Positions 9,143-18,057 of a DNA stretch of 64,000 nucleotides are shown here, one piece after another. The notes under the pieces are model-generated. The model made no database searches. It had not been told where the DNA came from and worked only from the letters and a program-made list of their open reading frames with translations. The DNA lies in NCBI RefSeq assembly GCF_013200955.2, contig NZ_CP053697.2:1488001-1552000 (forward strand), written 5' to 3'. Source of the stretch: Pseudomonas campi (lineage in GTDB: Bacteria; Pseudomonadota; Gammaproteobacteria; Pseudomonadales; Pseudomonadaceae). Position numbers and translations under genes: made by a program. How positions within the stretch are numbered: position 1 is the first letter of the stretch; each line of letters begins with the position of its first letter.

Positions 9143-9927
9143 AAATTGCGGCCAACCTGTCCATGCTGTTCACCGAACTGCCGCTGCTCGAGCGCGCACA
9201 GGCGGCCGCGGCGGTCGGTTTCGAGGGCGTGGAAATCCAGTTCCCTTATGAAGTACCGGCCATTCGTCTCAAGGAAGCGCTGGAGCGCGCCGGTTTGCCG
9301 CTGGTGCTGATCAACCTGCCGGCCGCTGATCTGATGACTGGCGGCCCGGGGCTGGCGGCAGTGCCTGCGCGGCAGGCCGAGTTTGCTGCAGCGCTGCAGG
9401 AAGCGCTGACCTATGCCGCTATGGTCCGGCCGAGCTGTGTCAACGTACTGCCGGGGCGACTGGCCGAGGGCGTGACACGTGAAGAGGCTCTGGCAGTTCT
9501 GGTGGCCAATCTACGCAAGGCGGCCGAGGCTTTTCAGTGCCTAGGGATTCGCGTGCTGTGCGAAGCGATCAATCCCCTCGACATGCCGGGCTTTCTGATC
9601 AATACCCCCGAGCAGCTGGACGAGCTGCTGCGAGCAGTCGATCACCCGAACTGCCAGGCTCAGTTCGATCTCTACCACATGGCCCGGCAGGGGCTGGATA
9701 TCGAGGCGGGCATTGCTTTGTTGGCCGGGCGCATTGGCCATGTGCAGTTCGCGGACTGCCCAGGCAGAGGAGAACCGGGGAGTGGCGAGCTGGATTTTCT
9801 ACCCTTGATCAGGGTATTGCAGGCACGGGGATATGGTGGCTGGTTGGGCGCCGAGTACAAGGGAGATAGACTGCACGTCGGGTCGTTCGCCTGGCTCCGA
9901 CTATGGCAGAACCTCCTTGGGGTATGA
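9139..9927 (+). CDS. hyi: Hydroxypyruvate isomerase (sugar phosphate isomerase/epimerase fold)
   Basis: A 262-residue TIM-barrel protein of the Hyi/xylose isomerase-like family, close to the usual 258. It starts KIAANLSMLFTELPLLERAQAAA, has the metal/catalytic glutamate segment LCEAINPLDMPGFL, the QFDLYHMARQG motif, and the C-terminal GAEYKGD. It interconverts hydroxypyruvate and tartronate semialdehyde, the substrate expected for the reductase encoded just before it with a 4-bp overlap. Pairing of the two enzymes without gcl is unusual but not unique. Confidence 0.88.
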   Translation: MKIAANLSMLFTELPLLERAQAAAAVGFEGVEIQFPYEVPAIRLKEALERAGLPLVLINLPAADLMTGGPGLAAVPARQAEFAAALQEALTYAAMVRPSCVNVLPGRLAEGVTREEALAVLVANLRKAAEAFQCLGIRVLCEAINPLDMPGFLINTPEQLDELLRAVDHPNCQAQFDLYHMARQGLDIEAGIALLAGRIGHVQFADCPGRGEPGSGELDFLPLIRVLQARGYGGWLGAEYKGDRLHVGSFAWLRLWQNLLGV

Positions 9928-10025
9928 TTGCGCAGATGTTGTATGAGTCAGCTGCTGGCTGACGCATGGAGTACTGTGGGTAAGTTAGGGTGTTGGGATT
10001 TTTGTCTATCAGGATGGAATAGCGC

Positions 10026-12038
10026 GTGATCAAGCCTACTGTATTGCGTGAACGCTTGTTGGGGCTGCGTCGCCGTCATAAACGTTTGTTGCAGGTTGCT
10101 GCCGATGTGGTTCTGGTCTGGTTGGCACTCTGGTTGGCATTTGTTGTTCGGATTGGTTTTGACAACTCCATTAATGTCTTCAGCAAATATGGTTGGCTGT
10201 TTATTGCTGCCCCCGTGATAGCTATCCCCTTGTTTATCCGCTTGGGTATGTACCGGGCGGTATTGCGCTACTTGGGTAATGATGCGCTATTGACCATTGC
10301 CAAGGCGGTTTCGGTATCTGCGCTGCTTCTGGCCTTGGTCGTGTACTGGTATCGGGATGCGCCTGTCGTTGTTCCGCGTTCTCTGGTATTCAATTACTGG
10401 TGGCTGAGCCTGACCCTGATTGGCGGGTTGCGTTTGCTCATGCGTCATTACTTTATGGGTGACTGGTACAGCAGCGGTCGGAGTGCCAGGCTTTCTCAGG
10501 GCGATGGCAGAGCCCCTAAGGTAGCCATTTATGGCGCTGGTACTGCAGGTAATCAGCTGGTTGCTGCGCTGCGCATGGGGCGATCGATGAACCCCGTAGC
10601 GTTCATCGATGATGACAAGGGTATCGTCAGTCAAGTCATCGCCGGGCTCAAAGTCTATAAGCCGGGCAGGATTACCCAGCTAATTGAAGATACCGGGGTG
10701 CAGGAGATTTTGTTGGCCATGCCGTCGGTGTCGCGTATGCGCCGACGGGAAATTCTCGAGTACCTGGAACAGTTCCCTCTGCATGTGCGCAGTGTGCCTG
10801 ACTTCATGGACCTGGCCAGCGGCCGCGTGCAGGTTGACGCGCTTCAGGAAGTCGATATTGCCGATGTATTGGGGCGTGATGCCGTGCCACCCATGAAGGC
10901 GTTGTTCGAGCGCTGCATTCGTGGGCAGGTTGTTCTGGTGACAGGCGCCGGCGGATCTATTGGTGCTGAACTGTGCCGGCAGATCATCAGTGTGGAGCCC
11001 GCTGCATTAATATTGTTCGATCACGCTGAATACAACTTGTATGCAATTCATGGTGAGTTGGAAGCACGCATTGAGAGAGAGGCGCTATCCATCAAATTGG
11101 TACCGATTCTGGGCTCAATCGGCAGCGCTTCCCGTTTGCTCGATGTCATGCGCTGCTGGAAGGTGAACACGCTTTACCATGCCGCGGCCTATAAGCATGT
11201 ACCGATTGTTGAGCACAATATCGCCGAGGGCGTGCTCAATAATGTGCTGGGTACCATCAATGCTGCACAAGCAGCTGTCCGGGCCGGAGTGGAACACTTC
11301 GTTCTGATTTCTACGGATAAAGCAGTTCGTCCGACCAATGTCATGGGCAGCACCAAGCGCCTTGCCGAAATGGTGCTTCAGGCTCTCAGTCGCGAGACTG
11401 CCCCGGTGCTCATGGGCGATAAGGATGGCGTGCGCCAGATCAACAAGACACGCTTTACCATGGTCCGTTTCGGTAATGTGCTGGGCTCTTCGGGCTCGGT
11501 TATTCCGCGCTTTCGTGAGCAGATTCGGTGCGGTGGTCCGGTGACGGTGACTCACCCGAATATTACCCGTTACTTTATGACCATCCCCGAAGCTGCCCAG
11601 CTGGTTATCCAGGCGGGCGCCATGGGCCAGGGCGGCGATGTGTTCGTGTTAAACATGGGGCAACCGGTCAAGATCGTTGATCTGGCGGTCAAGATGATTC
11701 ATCTGTCTGGATTGACCGTGCGTAATGAAAAAAATACCCATGGCGATATTGCCATCGAGTACAGCGGCCTGCGCCCCGGCGAAAAACTCTATGAAGAGTT
11801 GTTGATTGGGGAAAATGTAAGGCCTACAGAGCATCCGATGATTCTCTGTGCCAGTGAAGAGCATTTGGCTTGGGACGATTTCAAACAGCGTTTGACTGAA
11901 CTGCTGGGTGCGGTAGATGACGGTGATTTCTCCAGGGTGCGCCAGCTGCTGCGCCAGACAGTCAATGGTTATGCGCCGAGTGATGACATCGTTGATCTGA
12001 TGTATTTGCAGCAACAGGGACCTGGCCACGGTAACTGA
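10026..12038 (+). CDS. wbpM: WbpM-type nucleotide-sugar 4,6-dehydratase (polysaccharide biosynthesis)
   Basis: A 670-residue membrane-bound dehydratase with four hydrophobic segments in the first ~150 residues, a CoA/NAD-binding-like domain (IYGAGTAGNQLVAAL), then the extended SDR domain with VTGAGGSIGAEL near residue 305. The active-site tyrosine is replaced by methionine (LISTDKAV, then TNVMGSTK near 440-444), the Ser-Met-Lys arrangement known for WbpM. It would make UDP-4-keto-6-deoxy sugars for O-antigen. The GTG start has AGGATGGAA upstream. Base composition is visibly more AT-rich than the neighbours, and no other O-antigen genes lie within the window. Confidence 0.92.
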   Translation: MIKPTVLRERLLGLRRRHKRLLQVAADVVLVWLALWLAFVVRIGFDNSINVFSKYGWLFIAAPVIAIPLFIRLGMYRAVLRYLGNDALLTIAKAVSVSALLLALVVYWYRDAPVVVPRSLVFNYWWLSLTLIGGLRLLMRHYFMGDWYSSGRSARLSQGDGRAPKVAIYGAGTAGNQLVAALRMGRSMNPVAFIDDDKGIVSQVIAGLKVYKPGRITQLIEDTGVQEILLAMPSVSRMRRREILEYLEQFPLHVRSVPDFMDLASGRVQVDALQEVDIADVLGRDAVPPMKALFERCIRGQVVLVTGAGGSIGAELCRQIISVEPAALILFDHAEYNLYAIHGELEARIEREALSIKLVPILGSIGSASRLLDVMRCWKVNTLYHAAAYKHVPIVEHNIAEGVLNNVLGTINAAQAAVRAGVEHFVLISTDKAVRPTNVMGSTKRLAEMVLQALSRETAPVLMGDKDGVRQINKTRFTMVRFGNVLGSSGSVIPRFREQIRCGGPVTVTHPNITRYFMTIPEAAQLVIQAGAMGQGGDVFVLNMGQPVKIVDLAVKMIHLSGLTVRNEKNTHGDIAIEYSGLRPGEKLYEELLIGENVRPTEHPMILCASEEHLAWDDFKQRLTELLGAVDDGDFSRVRQLLRQTVNGYAPSDDIVDLMYLQQQGPGHGN

Positions 12039-12079
12039 AGCGGGTCAGGCTAAGATTGCCTGCACCCCATTCACCTAAC

Positions 12080-12109
12080 AAAAAGGGCCTGCATATGCAG
12101 GCCCTTTTT
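12080..12109. terminator. Bidirectional Rho-independent terminator between wbpM and the FtsZ/tubulin-like gene
   Basis: A perfect 15-bp palindromic stem (AAAAAGGGCCTGCAT and its complement) with A and T tracts on either side lies between two convergent genes. It can end transcription of wbpM on the plus strand and of the tubulin-like gene on the minus strand. Confidence 0.92.
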
Positions 12110-12129
12110 TTGTTGCCGCAGCCGTCCGT

Positions 12130-14322
12130 TCAGTCCTTGCCGCTGTAGTCATTGAGCGAGATGACCCGCGTCTTGCCGACACGGTGGCGGTAGATCTCGC
12201 GCAGGTACTTGATGGCTTTCTTCACGCTCTCGCGGGACAGGCGGATGTCATTGATCGAGACGAACTTGTCCTTGTCGTTGATCAGCTCGCGGTACTTCTT
12301 CTCGTACATCGGCTTGATCGCGTACCAGTTGGTGTCGAGGATCTTCGCCGGGTTTTCGTGCTCGTTGAGCATGGCTTCGATCAATTCCTCATCGAACTCC
12401 TCGGAGACGATGAAGTCGAGCATGGCGTTGTCCAGGCTGTCGTCGTAGCGGTACTGGTCGCGGGCGAAGCAGCGCTTGATGAAGGCCACGATCAGGGTCA
12501 GGAAATCGTCCGACAGGCACGGGCTCTTGACGATCAGGGTGGTCAGCGACAGGTTGGCCGAGGCGCCGATCACCAGGGCGTAGCGCTTCAGGGTGGTGTT
12601 GGGGAACAGGCTGTTGAGGTGGCTCTTCAGGCGGTTGAGGTCCATGTAGGACAGTTTGTAGTCCTTGGGCAGGGACACGATGGACACCACCGAGGAGCAG
12701 TTCTTGAAGAAGTGCAGATCGCTCAGCTCGCTGGCGTCGAAGTTGGACTTCTTGTATTGCTCCAGCGCCGCACGGTAACGCTTGGATTCGATCGGCAGCA
12801 GGCTGATGCCTTCGATGGCCTGGGTCGCCTTGTTGAAGTGCGGCAGGTCGATGGAGCGGAAGAACAGGTCGTCGATATTGAGCTTGGGCTGCTCTTTCTC
12901 GAATACCTTGAATTTGTCGGTGGTGGTCGGCGGCGCCTGTTCGGCCACGACCGATTCGGCATAGGCCACGGCCACCGGGCCGGCCAGGCTCATGAACAGG
13001 TCGTTGGCATCCAGGCGGATGGTCTCGCCGATGTCGATGCCGGCGCGGCGGAAGTAGTTCTGGTCGTAGTCGGTGGTCACCGCCTGGGCGGTGAGGATGT
13101 TGAAGATCTGCTGCGAGATGTACTGGTTGGCGTGGCGCTCCATGGCGTTCACGTCGATGTTCTGGATGTTGCCGCCGTCGCTTTCCTCGGCGTAACGCAT
13201 GATGTCGTTGGAGATCAGCATCATCGCGTTCCACGGGCGGATGCGGCGCATCACGCTTTCTTCACCGGTTTCCTCGTTGTCGAAGTTGTAGGAGAAGTCC
13301 CACTCCTCGGCGAGGTACTTGCACAGCAGGCGGCCGGCGTTGATATGCAGGGCCTCCGACATTTCTATTCGCTGGTCGGAGATGTTCGGCAGGATGCAGA
13401 TGCCGCTGGTGAAGATCGGTTCGAAGACGAAGGAGTGATCGCGGTTGTCGTCGTTGCTTTCTTCGGCCTTGGTCTCGAAGGTCTTGCTCATGTAGGCGAA
13501 CTGCTGGGCCAGGCCGAATTCCGAGGCCATGCCCGAGCCGGTGCCGCCGCCAGCGCTGAAGATGTAGAAGTACAGGCGCGACTGGTTGGCCTTGATCCCG
13601 CAGGAGTCGATCAGGTAGCTGTGGATGAACTTCCAGTCGGCATTGCTGAAGCGCTGGGTGTCCTTGTTGAGGATGATCTTGGCCAGGTACTGACCGAGGA
13701 TCGGCGCGTTACCGGCGCCACCGGCATGCACCTCGGACAGGTCCATGATCTTCATCTTGCTGTAGTCGCTGAGGAAGCCGCTTTTCTCGGTCTTGCGCGA
13801 GAAGCGGATGCGTCCCTCGATGTCCTTGTCCAAGTCGCCGAGCATCACCAGTGGCTCGATGAGGAACACCGGCTTGGCTGCACGGCTGGGCGCCAGGCGC
13901 AGGTTGCTGCGGATCCAGCTGGTCGGGCGCTGCTCGTTGGCCGGTTTTTCCTGGCTGCTGAATTCGTTGAGGTAGAACTTGCGCGCGTTGTACACCAGGG
14001 AGGCAACATCCAGGGCGATGTTGGAGCCGCAGCGGCCCAGGCCGATCAGGCACACGGAGGGGAAGTGCTGGCTGGAGCGTATGTCACTGCCATCGTCGCC
14101 CAGTACCTTGGGGAATACCCGCTCACGCAGGCCGTCGAGATTTTCCAGGATGCGGTCGATGTCGCGCTCGGTGAAGTACATGTACTGCTCGCCATTGCCA
14201 GCTGGGCTGATGGTTACCCGGGGCGGCGCGGGTGCTTCAGCAACTTCAGCGATTTCGGCAACGACTTGGCGCGCTTCGGAAACGGTGGAATCTGCGTCTT
14301 TTGTTGTTTTCATCATCGACAT
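12130..14322 (-). CDS. Divergent FtsZ/tubulin-superfamily protein (730 residues), function unknown
   Basis: Not a known cell-division FtsZ, but it carries the superfamily landmarks in order: CLIGLGRCGSN (T1-like glycine loop, 91-101), GGAGNAPILGQ (T3-like, 201-211), SAGGGTGSGMASEFG (the tubulin/FtsZ GGGTGSG signature, 256-270), and RLDANDLFMS (436-445), which resembles the FtsZ catalytic T7 loop NxDxxD with both aspartates kept. Residues 543-600 (SVVSIVSLPKDYKLSYMDLN...) follow the pattern of the FtsZ C-terminal domain. Extra parts are a ~85-residue N-terminal extension, an acidic insertion near 285-296, and a charged C-terminal region of about 130 residues. There are no membrane segments. 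It is monocistronic or follows the GGDEF gene 138 bp upstream. GTP binding and polymerisation are inference. Confidence 0.8.
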   Translation of the reverse strand: MSMMKTTKDADSTVSEARQVVAEIAEVAEAPAPPRVTISPAGNGEQYMYFTERDIDRILENLDGLRERVFPKVLGDDGSDIRSSQHFPSVCLIGLGRCGSNIALDVASLVYNARKFYLNEFSSQEKPANEQRPTSWIRSNLRLAPSRAAKPVFLIEPLVMLGDLDKDIEGRIRFSRKTEKSGFLSDYSKMKIMDLSEVHAGGAGNAPILGQYLAKIILNKDTQRFSNADWKFIHSYLIDSCGIKANQSRLYFYIFSAGGGTGSGMASEFGLAQQFAYMSKTFETKAEESNDDNRDHSFVFEPIFTSGICILPNISDQRIEMSEALHINAGRLLCKYLAEEWDFSYNFDNEETGEESVMRRIRPWNAMMLISNDIMRYAEESDGGNIQNIDVNAMERHANQYISQQIFNILTAQAVTTDYDQNYFRRAGIDIGETIRLDANDLFMSLAGPVAVAYAESVVAEQAPPTTTDKFKVFEKEQPKLNIDDLFFRSIDLPHFNKATQAIEGISLLPIESKRYRAALEQYKKSNFDASELSDLHFFKNCSSVVSIVSLPKDYKLSYMDLNRLKSHLNSLFPNTTLKRYALVIGASANLSLTTLIVKSPCLSDDFLTLIVAFIKRCFARDQYRYDDSLDNAMLDFIVSEEFDEELIEAMLNEHENPAKILDTNWYAIKPMYEKKYRELINDKDKFVSINDIRLSRESVKKAIKYLREIYRHRVGKTRVISLNDYSGKD

Positions 14323-14460
14323 TCCGTGGATGTGTGCGGCGTATCAGGGGTTGGTATTCAACTAAATGCATTCTTGTTACACGAATACGCACTATATACA
14401 GCGAATGTGCATTCTTCGAGGTGGTGCCGGATTGCTGGCGGTTTTTTATTGGCTTTTTGT

Positions 14461-16128
14461 TTATGCCTCCACTCGATTACGACCCAGTTGCTTGGCTCTA
14501 TAAAGTGCGGCATCGGCATTGCGCACCAGGTCGCGCAGGAGCTCTCCGGGCACCAGTTGGGCAATGCCGAAACTGGCGCTGATGGGCTGCTGTACCAGCA
14601 ATGAGGCCTTGGCTACCCGTTCACGTAGCTTTTCCGCCAACTGTTCGGCTTGCTGCCGGTCTGTGTGGGGCATGAGGATAAGGAATTCCTCGCCACCCCA
14701 GCGGCACAGGCTGTCGGATTCACGCAGGTGCCCGCCGACCAGTTGCGCCAGGCGGCACAGCACCTGATCGCCCACCTCGTGGCCATGCTGGTCGTTGATA
14801 TCCTTGAAATGGTCGAGGTCGAAGAACACCAGCGACAGGGGGTAGCCATAGCGCTCGGCGCGGCTTACCTCCTGGTGGGCGACTTCCTCGAACTTCAGGC
14901 GATTCCACAGGCCGGTCAGGCGATCGGTATTGGCCAGGCGCTCCAGCGTGCAGTTGCTGGTGAGCAGCTGCTGTTCGGTCGTTTGCCGACGGTTGACCTC
15001 GCGTTGCAGGGCGCGGGACAGCGTGGCGAAGCGCAGGGCAATGGCGCCGACTAGAACGATGACCAGCAGGGCGAGCACGCCGCCCAGGTAGACCATGCGG
15101 TAATCCTGCGCGACATGCTCAGTGTAGAGAAACCCCTGCAGGTCGACCGGCCCGGGCGCCATGCCCAGTTGCACATAGCTGTTGGCGATGTATTCCCAGC
15201 GCCCGGGGTTCATGTGCCCGAGCTGCACCAGCTCCGGCATGATCAGTTTGTGCAGGGCCTCGGCCTCGAAGCGCAGGTGCTCCAGGGTTTTGCCGGGCGC
15301 ATAGCGCTGCTGGATCAGGCGAATGGTTTCTTCCTGGTGTGCCAGGGCGTACTGCCAGCCTTTGAGGCTGGCCGCGACGAAGGCGGCAACCTGAGCGGGT
15401 TTGTCTTCCACCAGTTGCTCGCGGGTATACAGCACATCGTTGTAGAAGTTGACGCCGTACTCGCGCGGGTTGATCAGGTGGTAGTCGGCGCCATGCTGGC
15501 TCAGCCAGTAGGGTTCGTTGGAAATGTAGCCGTCGTAGGCGTCGGTCTTGCCGTCGAGCAGGTCCTGCAGGTTGAAGCTGGTGGGCTGGATGGTCAGCTG
15601 GTTGATGTCGATGCCTTCCCGGCGCAGGGTGATCAGCAGTTCGGCGCTTTCCGGCGCCGGCATCAGCATCAGGCGCTTGCCGGCCAGGTCCATCGGGGTG
15701 CGGATGCCGGAGTCGGCGCGCACGATCCACACGATGGGCGAGGTCTGCATGATCGCCGCCAGCGCCACCACCGGCTTGCCGGCCATGCGCTCGATGACCA
15801 TGCCGCTGTTGCTGATGGCGAAGTCGCTGTCGCCTGCCAGCAGGGCATCCACTGGTTTGAGCGCGCTGGGGCCGCCTTCGAGGATTTCCACGTCCAGCCC
15901 GGCATCGCGGTAATAGCCTTTTTCCAGGGCCATGTAGTAGCCGGCGAACTGGAACTGGTGCAGCCAGCGCAGTTGCAGGCGCAGTTTGTCGGCGGCCAGG
16001 GCCGTGCCCGCATGCAGTGAACAGAGGGCGAACAGAGCCAGCAGGCATAGGCAGATGGCCCTCTGGCTAGCATGGCGGCGCGAGATGAGTGGCTGGCTGG
16101 GCGGCACGGAATACTCTGGGAGTGGCAC
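14461..16128 (-). CDS. Membrane diguanylate cyclase with periplasmic NMT1/THI5-like sensor domain
   Basis: 555 residues in four parts. A signal segment (about 24-46) is followed by an NMT1/THI5-type substrate-binding domain (47-335; DKLRLQLRWLHQFQFAGYYMALEKG), as used by pyrimidine-precursor and taurine-like receptors. Then come a membrane helix (347-366) and a GGDEF domain. The active site GGEEF is at 478-482, and the inhibitory site RESD at 469-472 is correctly placed five residues before it, so this should be an active, product-inhibited cyclic-di-GMP synthase. The ligand is unknown. The gene precedes the FtsZ/tubulin-like gene on the same strand. Confidence 0.9.
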   Translation of the reverse strand: MPLPEYSVPPSQPLISRRHASQRAICLCLLALFALCSLHAGTALAADKLRLQLRWLHQFQFAGYYMALEKGYYRDAGLDVEILEGGPSALKPVDALLAGDSDFAISNSGMVIERMAGKPVVALAAIMQTSPIVWIVRADSGIRTPMDLAGKRLMLMPAPESAELLITLRREGIDINQLTIQPTSFNLQDLLDGKTDAYDGYISNEPYWLSQHGADYHLINPREYGVNFYNDVLYTREQLVEDKPAQVAAFVAASLKGWQYALAHQEETIRLIQQRYAPGKTLEHLRFEAEALHKLIMPELVQLGHMNPGRWEYIANSYVQLGMAPGPVDLQGFLYTEHVAQDYRMVYLGGVLALLVIVLVGAIALRFATLSRALQREVNRRQTTEQQLLTSNCTLERLANTDRLTGLWNRLKFEEVAHQEVSRAERYGYPLSLVFFDLDHFKDINDQHGHEVGDQVLCRLAQLVGGHLRESDSLCRWGGEEFLILMPHTDRQQAEQLAEKLRERVAKASLLVQQPISASFGIAQLVPGELLRDLVRNADAALYRAKQLGRNRVEA

Positions 16129-16325
16129 TTTGCTTTCACTGTAGCGGTTTCTGGCGCTTTCTGGATATCCGCAGATTGCCTGATCAGAGCGTTGGATGAA
16201 TGTGCTGAGGTGATTTCTACTTGTCTGTCTGGTCAGTATTTTCCTGTGCGGGCTTGCCCGGCGCGCAGCCTGCGGGGTAGGGTGGCGGGCCCGGTCCAGG
16301 CGGCCGTTCTGCGTGTGGATGTGCT

Positions 16326-17486
16326 GTGAAATCTGCTTCTCGGGCCTTGCTGATGCTGGCTCTGCTGCTGGCGGCGATCAATTTGCGCCCCGGCATCACT
16401 TCCCTTGCCCCCTTGATCGAGCGAATTGCCAGTGAGCTCGCGCTGAGCCGTGGGCTGATCAGCCTGACCACGGCCTTGCCCGTGTTGTGCATGGGCCTGC
16501 TGGCCCTGCTGGCGCCCCGCTGTGCGGTACGTTTCGGCCTGGAGCGCACGATTACCGGCTGCCTGGTGTTGATCGGTCTGGCCCTGCTGCTGCGTCTGGG
16601 CAGCCAGGCCAGTGGTTTGCTGATCGGCAGCGCCGTGCTGCTGGGTTGCGCCATCGCCGTGGCCGGGCCGCTGCTGTCGGCCTATATCAAACGTCATTTC
16701 GTCGGCCATATCGGCCGGGTGGTGGGCTGGTATTCGTTCGGTATGGCGATTGGTGGGGCGGCCGGGGCGGTGCTGACCATTCCCGTCACGCGCGCGCTGG
16801 GCGATAACTGGAGCTTCGGCTTGGCTGGCTGGGCCGTGCCCGCATTGATCGCCGCGGCGCTGTGGGCCTGCTTGCCGAACCGCAAGGAAATTCCCGGTGA
16901 GAACGATGGCCAGGGTTTGCCCTGGCGTGAGCCGCGGGCCTGGCTGGTGACCGGCTTCTTCGCCATTCAGGCGGGGATGTTCTACACGCTGGCCACCTGG
17001 TTGGTGGCGCGTTACCACGAAGCCGGCTTCAGCCTGCTGTACAGCAACGGCTTGTTTGGCAGCTTCATGCTGGTCGGCTTGCCCAGCGCCTGGCTGCTGC
17101 CCTGGCTGGCCCAGCGCTTCGATATCCGTCAGCCGCTGCTGGTGTTCTGTGGCCTGACGATGACCCTGTGCCTGGGCATGATCAGCGTTGTCCCGCAGTG
17201 GCTGCCGGAAGTCTGGGCGCTGCTCATGGGCCTGGCTCTGAGTGGCTCTTTCGCCCTGTCGCTGGTGCTGCCGTTGTACGAGGTGCATACGTCGCTGGCG
17301 GTCAGTCGCTGGACGGCGATGATGCTCTGCGCCGGTTATTGCATGGCCTGCCTGGCGCCCATTCTGGCGGGGCTGGCTCGCGACTTGGCGGGCAACTATC
17401 AGGTACCGTTCATGGTGCTGGCCGGCCTGGGTGTGTTGATGACGCTGATTGCCTGGTGCCTGCGCACGCCCAATCGGCAGAGTTAG
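16326..17486 (+). CDS. MFS transporter, CynX/NimT family
   Basis: A 386-residue, roughly 12-helix major facilitator protein. The N-terminal ALLLAAINLRPGITSLAPLI and the pattern LSRGLISLTTALPVLCMGLLALLAP are characteristic of the CynX/NimT (YeaN) group, which includes cyanate and 2-nitroimidazole transporters. It has a GTG start at 16326 with only a weak GGAT upstream. It is divergent from the GGDEF gene. The substrate cannot be read from sequence. Confidence 0.88.
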   Translation: MKSASRALLMLALLLAAINLRPGITSLAPLIERIASELALSRGLISLTTALPVLCMGLLALLAPRCAVRFGLERTITGCLVLIGLALLLRLGSQASGLLIGSAVLLGCAIAVAGPLLSAYIKRHFVGHIGRVVGWYSFGMAIGGAAGAVLTIPVTRALGDNWSFGLAGWAVPALIAAALWACLPNRKEIPGENDGQGLPWREPRAWLVTGFFAIQAGMFYTLATWLVARYHEAGFSLLYSNGLFGSFMLVGLPSAWLLPWLAQRFDIRQPLLVFCGLTMTLCLGMISVVPQWLPEVWALLMGLALSGSFALSLVLPLYEVHTSLAVSRWTAMMLCAGYCMACLAPILAGLARDLAGNYQVPFMVLAGLGVLMTLIAWCLRTPNRQS

Positions 17487-17553
17487 GCAGTGGTTCCTTT
17501 GCAGCGGCCAGACCCTGTGATAGAAGGCAGCCTGCATTTTCTGGAGTACCCGC

Positions 17554-17982
17554 GTGGAGCCTGAATCCATCGTCTACGGCTGCATCCGCGACTGGCCCTC
17601 GGGTGAGCGTGAGCAGCGCTTGTTGCGCCGTAGCAGCAATCACCGTGTGCTCGACCAGTTGCCACAGGGCGAGGGCTGGCCGTTTCTCGGGCGGGAGATG
17701 TTTTCCTTCTGTGCCGACGAAGGCGAGGGCCTGTACCAGACCCAGGTGATTCACTTCGGTGCCAGTTACCGTGCGGTGGAGTACGAATGGGCACTCTGGG
17801 TGCAGGAGTTCGAGGCCCTGCTCAAGCGCCTGTACTGGGCCAGTGCGGTGGTGCACCTGGAAACCGAGCTGAACGGCGTGCATACCTTTCGTTGGGAATC
17901 CGAGAGCGGTTTCCACAGCCCGCAGGAAGGCGATCTGCGCATGCGCTGCGTGTGGGAGCGCGAAGGCAGCCTGCGCGGTTGA
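17554..17982 (+). CDS. Conserved hypothetical protein (142 residues)
   Basis: A small soluble acidic protein, rich in W, E and R, with GTG start preceded by TGGAG. Notable stretches are VYGCIRDWPSGEREQRLLRR and WPFLGREMFSFCADEGEGLYQTQVIHFGASYRAVE. No signal peptide, membrane helix or motif is recognised. Codon usage matches the backbone. It sits between the CynX-like transporter and ynfA on the same strand with short gaps. I cannot assign a function. Confidence 0.65.
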   Translation: MEPESIVYGCIRDWPSGEREQRLLRRSSNHRVLDQLPQGEGWPFLGREMFSFCADEGEGLYQTQVIHFGASYRAVEYEWALWVQEFEALLKRLYWASAVVHLETELNGVHTFRWESESGFHSPQEGDLRMRCVWEREGSLRG

Positions 17983-18057
17983 GTTACCCGCGGTGAGAGC
18001 GAGCGCTGCTCGCACACCAGCGCCCCCTGATGACATTCGCCTGGAGAGCGCCCCTCG

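Noticed and set aside
10026..12038. An O-antigen gene cluster around wbpM
   Set aside because: Neighbours are metabolic and cytoskeletal-like genes; no glycosyltransferase, wzx or wzy is present in the window.
12130..14322. Phage- or plasmid-type tubulin (PhuZ/TubZ)
   Set aside because: No phage or plasmid genes nearby, length and extensions differ, and base composition matches the chromosome.
12184..14604. An 806-codon open frame on the plus strand opposite the FtsZ/tubulin-like gene
   Set aside because: Its composition (Val, Ala, Gly, Gln, Asp) is what the antisense of a GC-rich gene gives, it has no domain pattern, and the minus-strand gene has clear conserved motifs.
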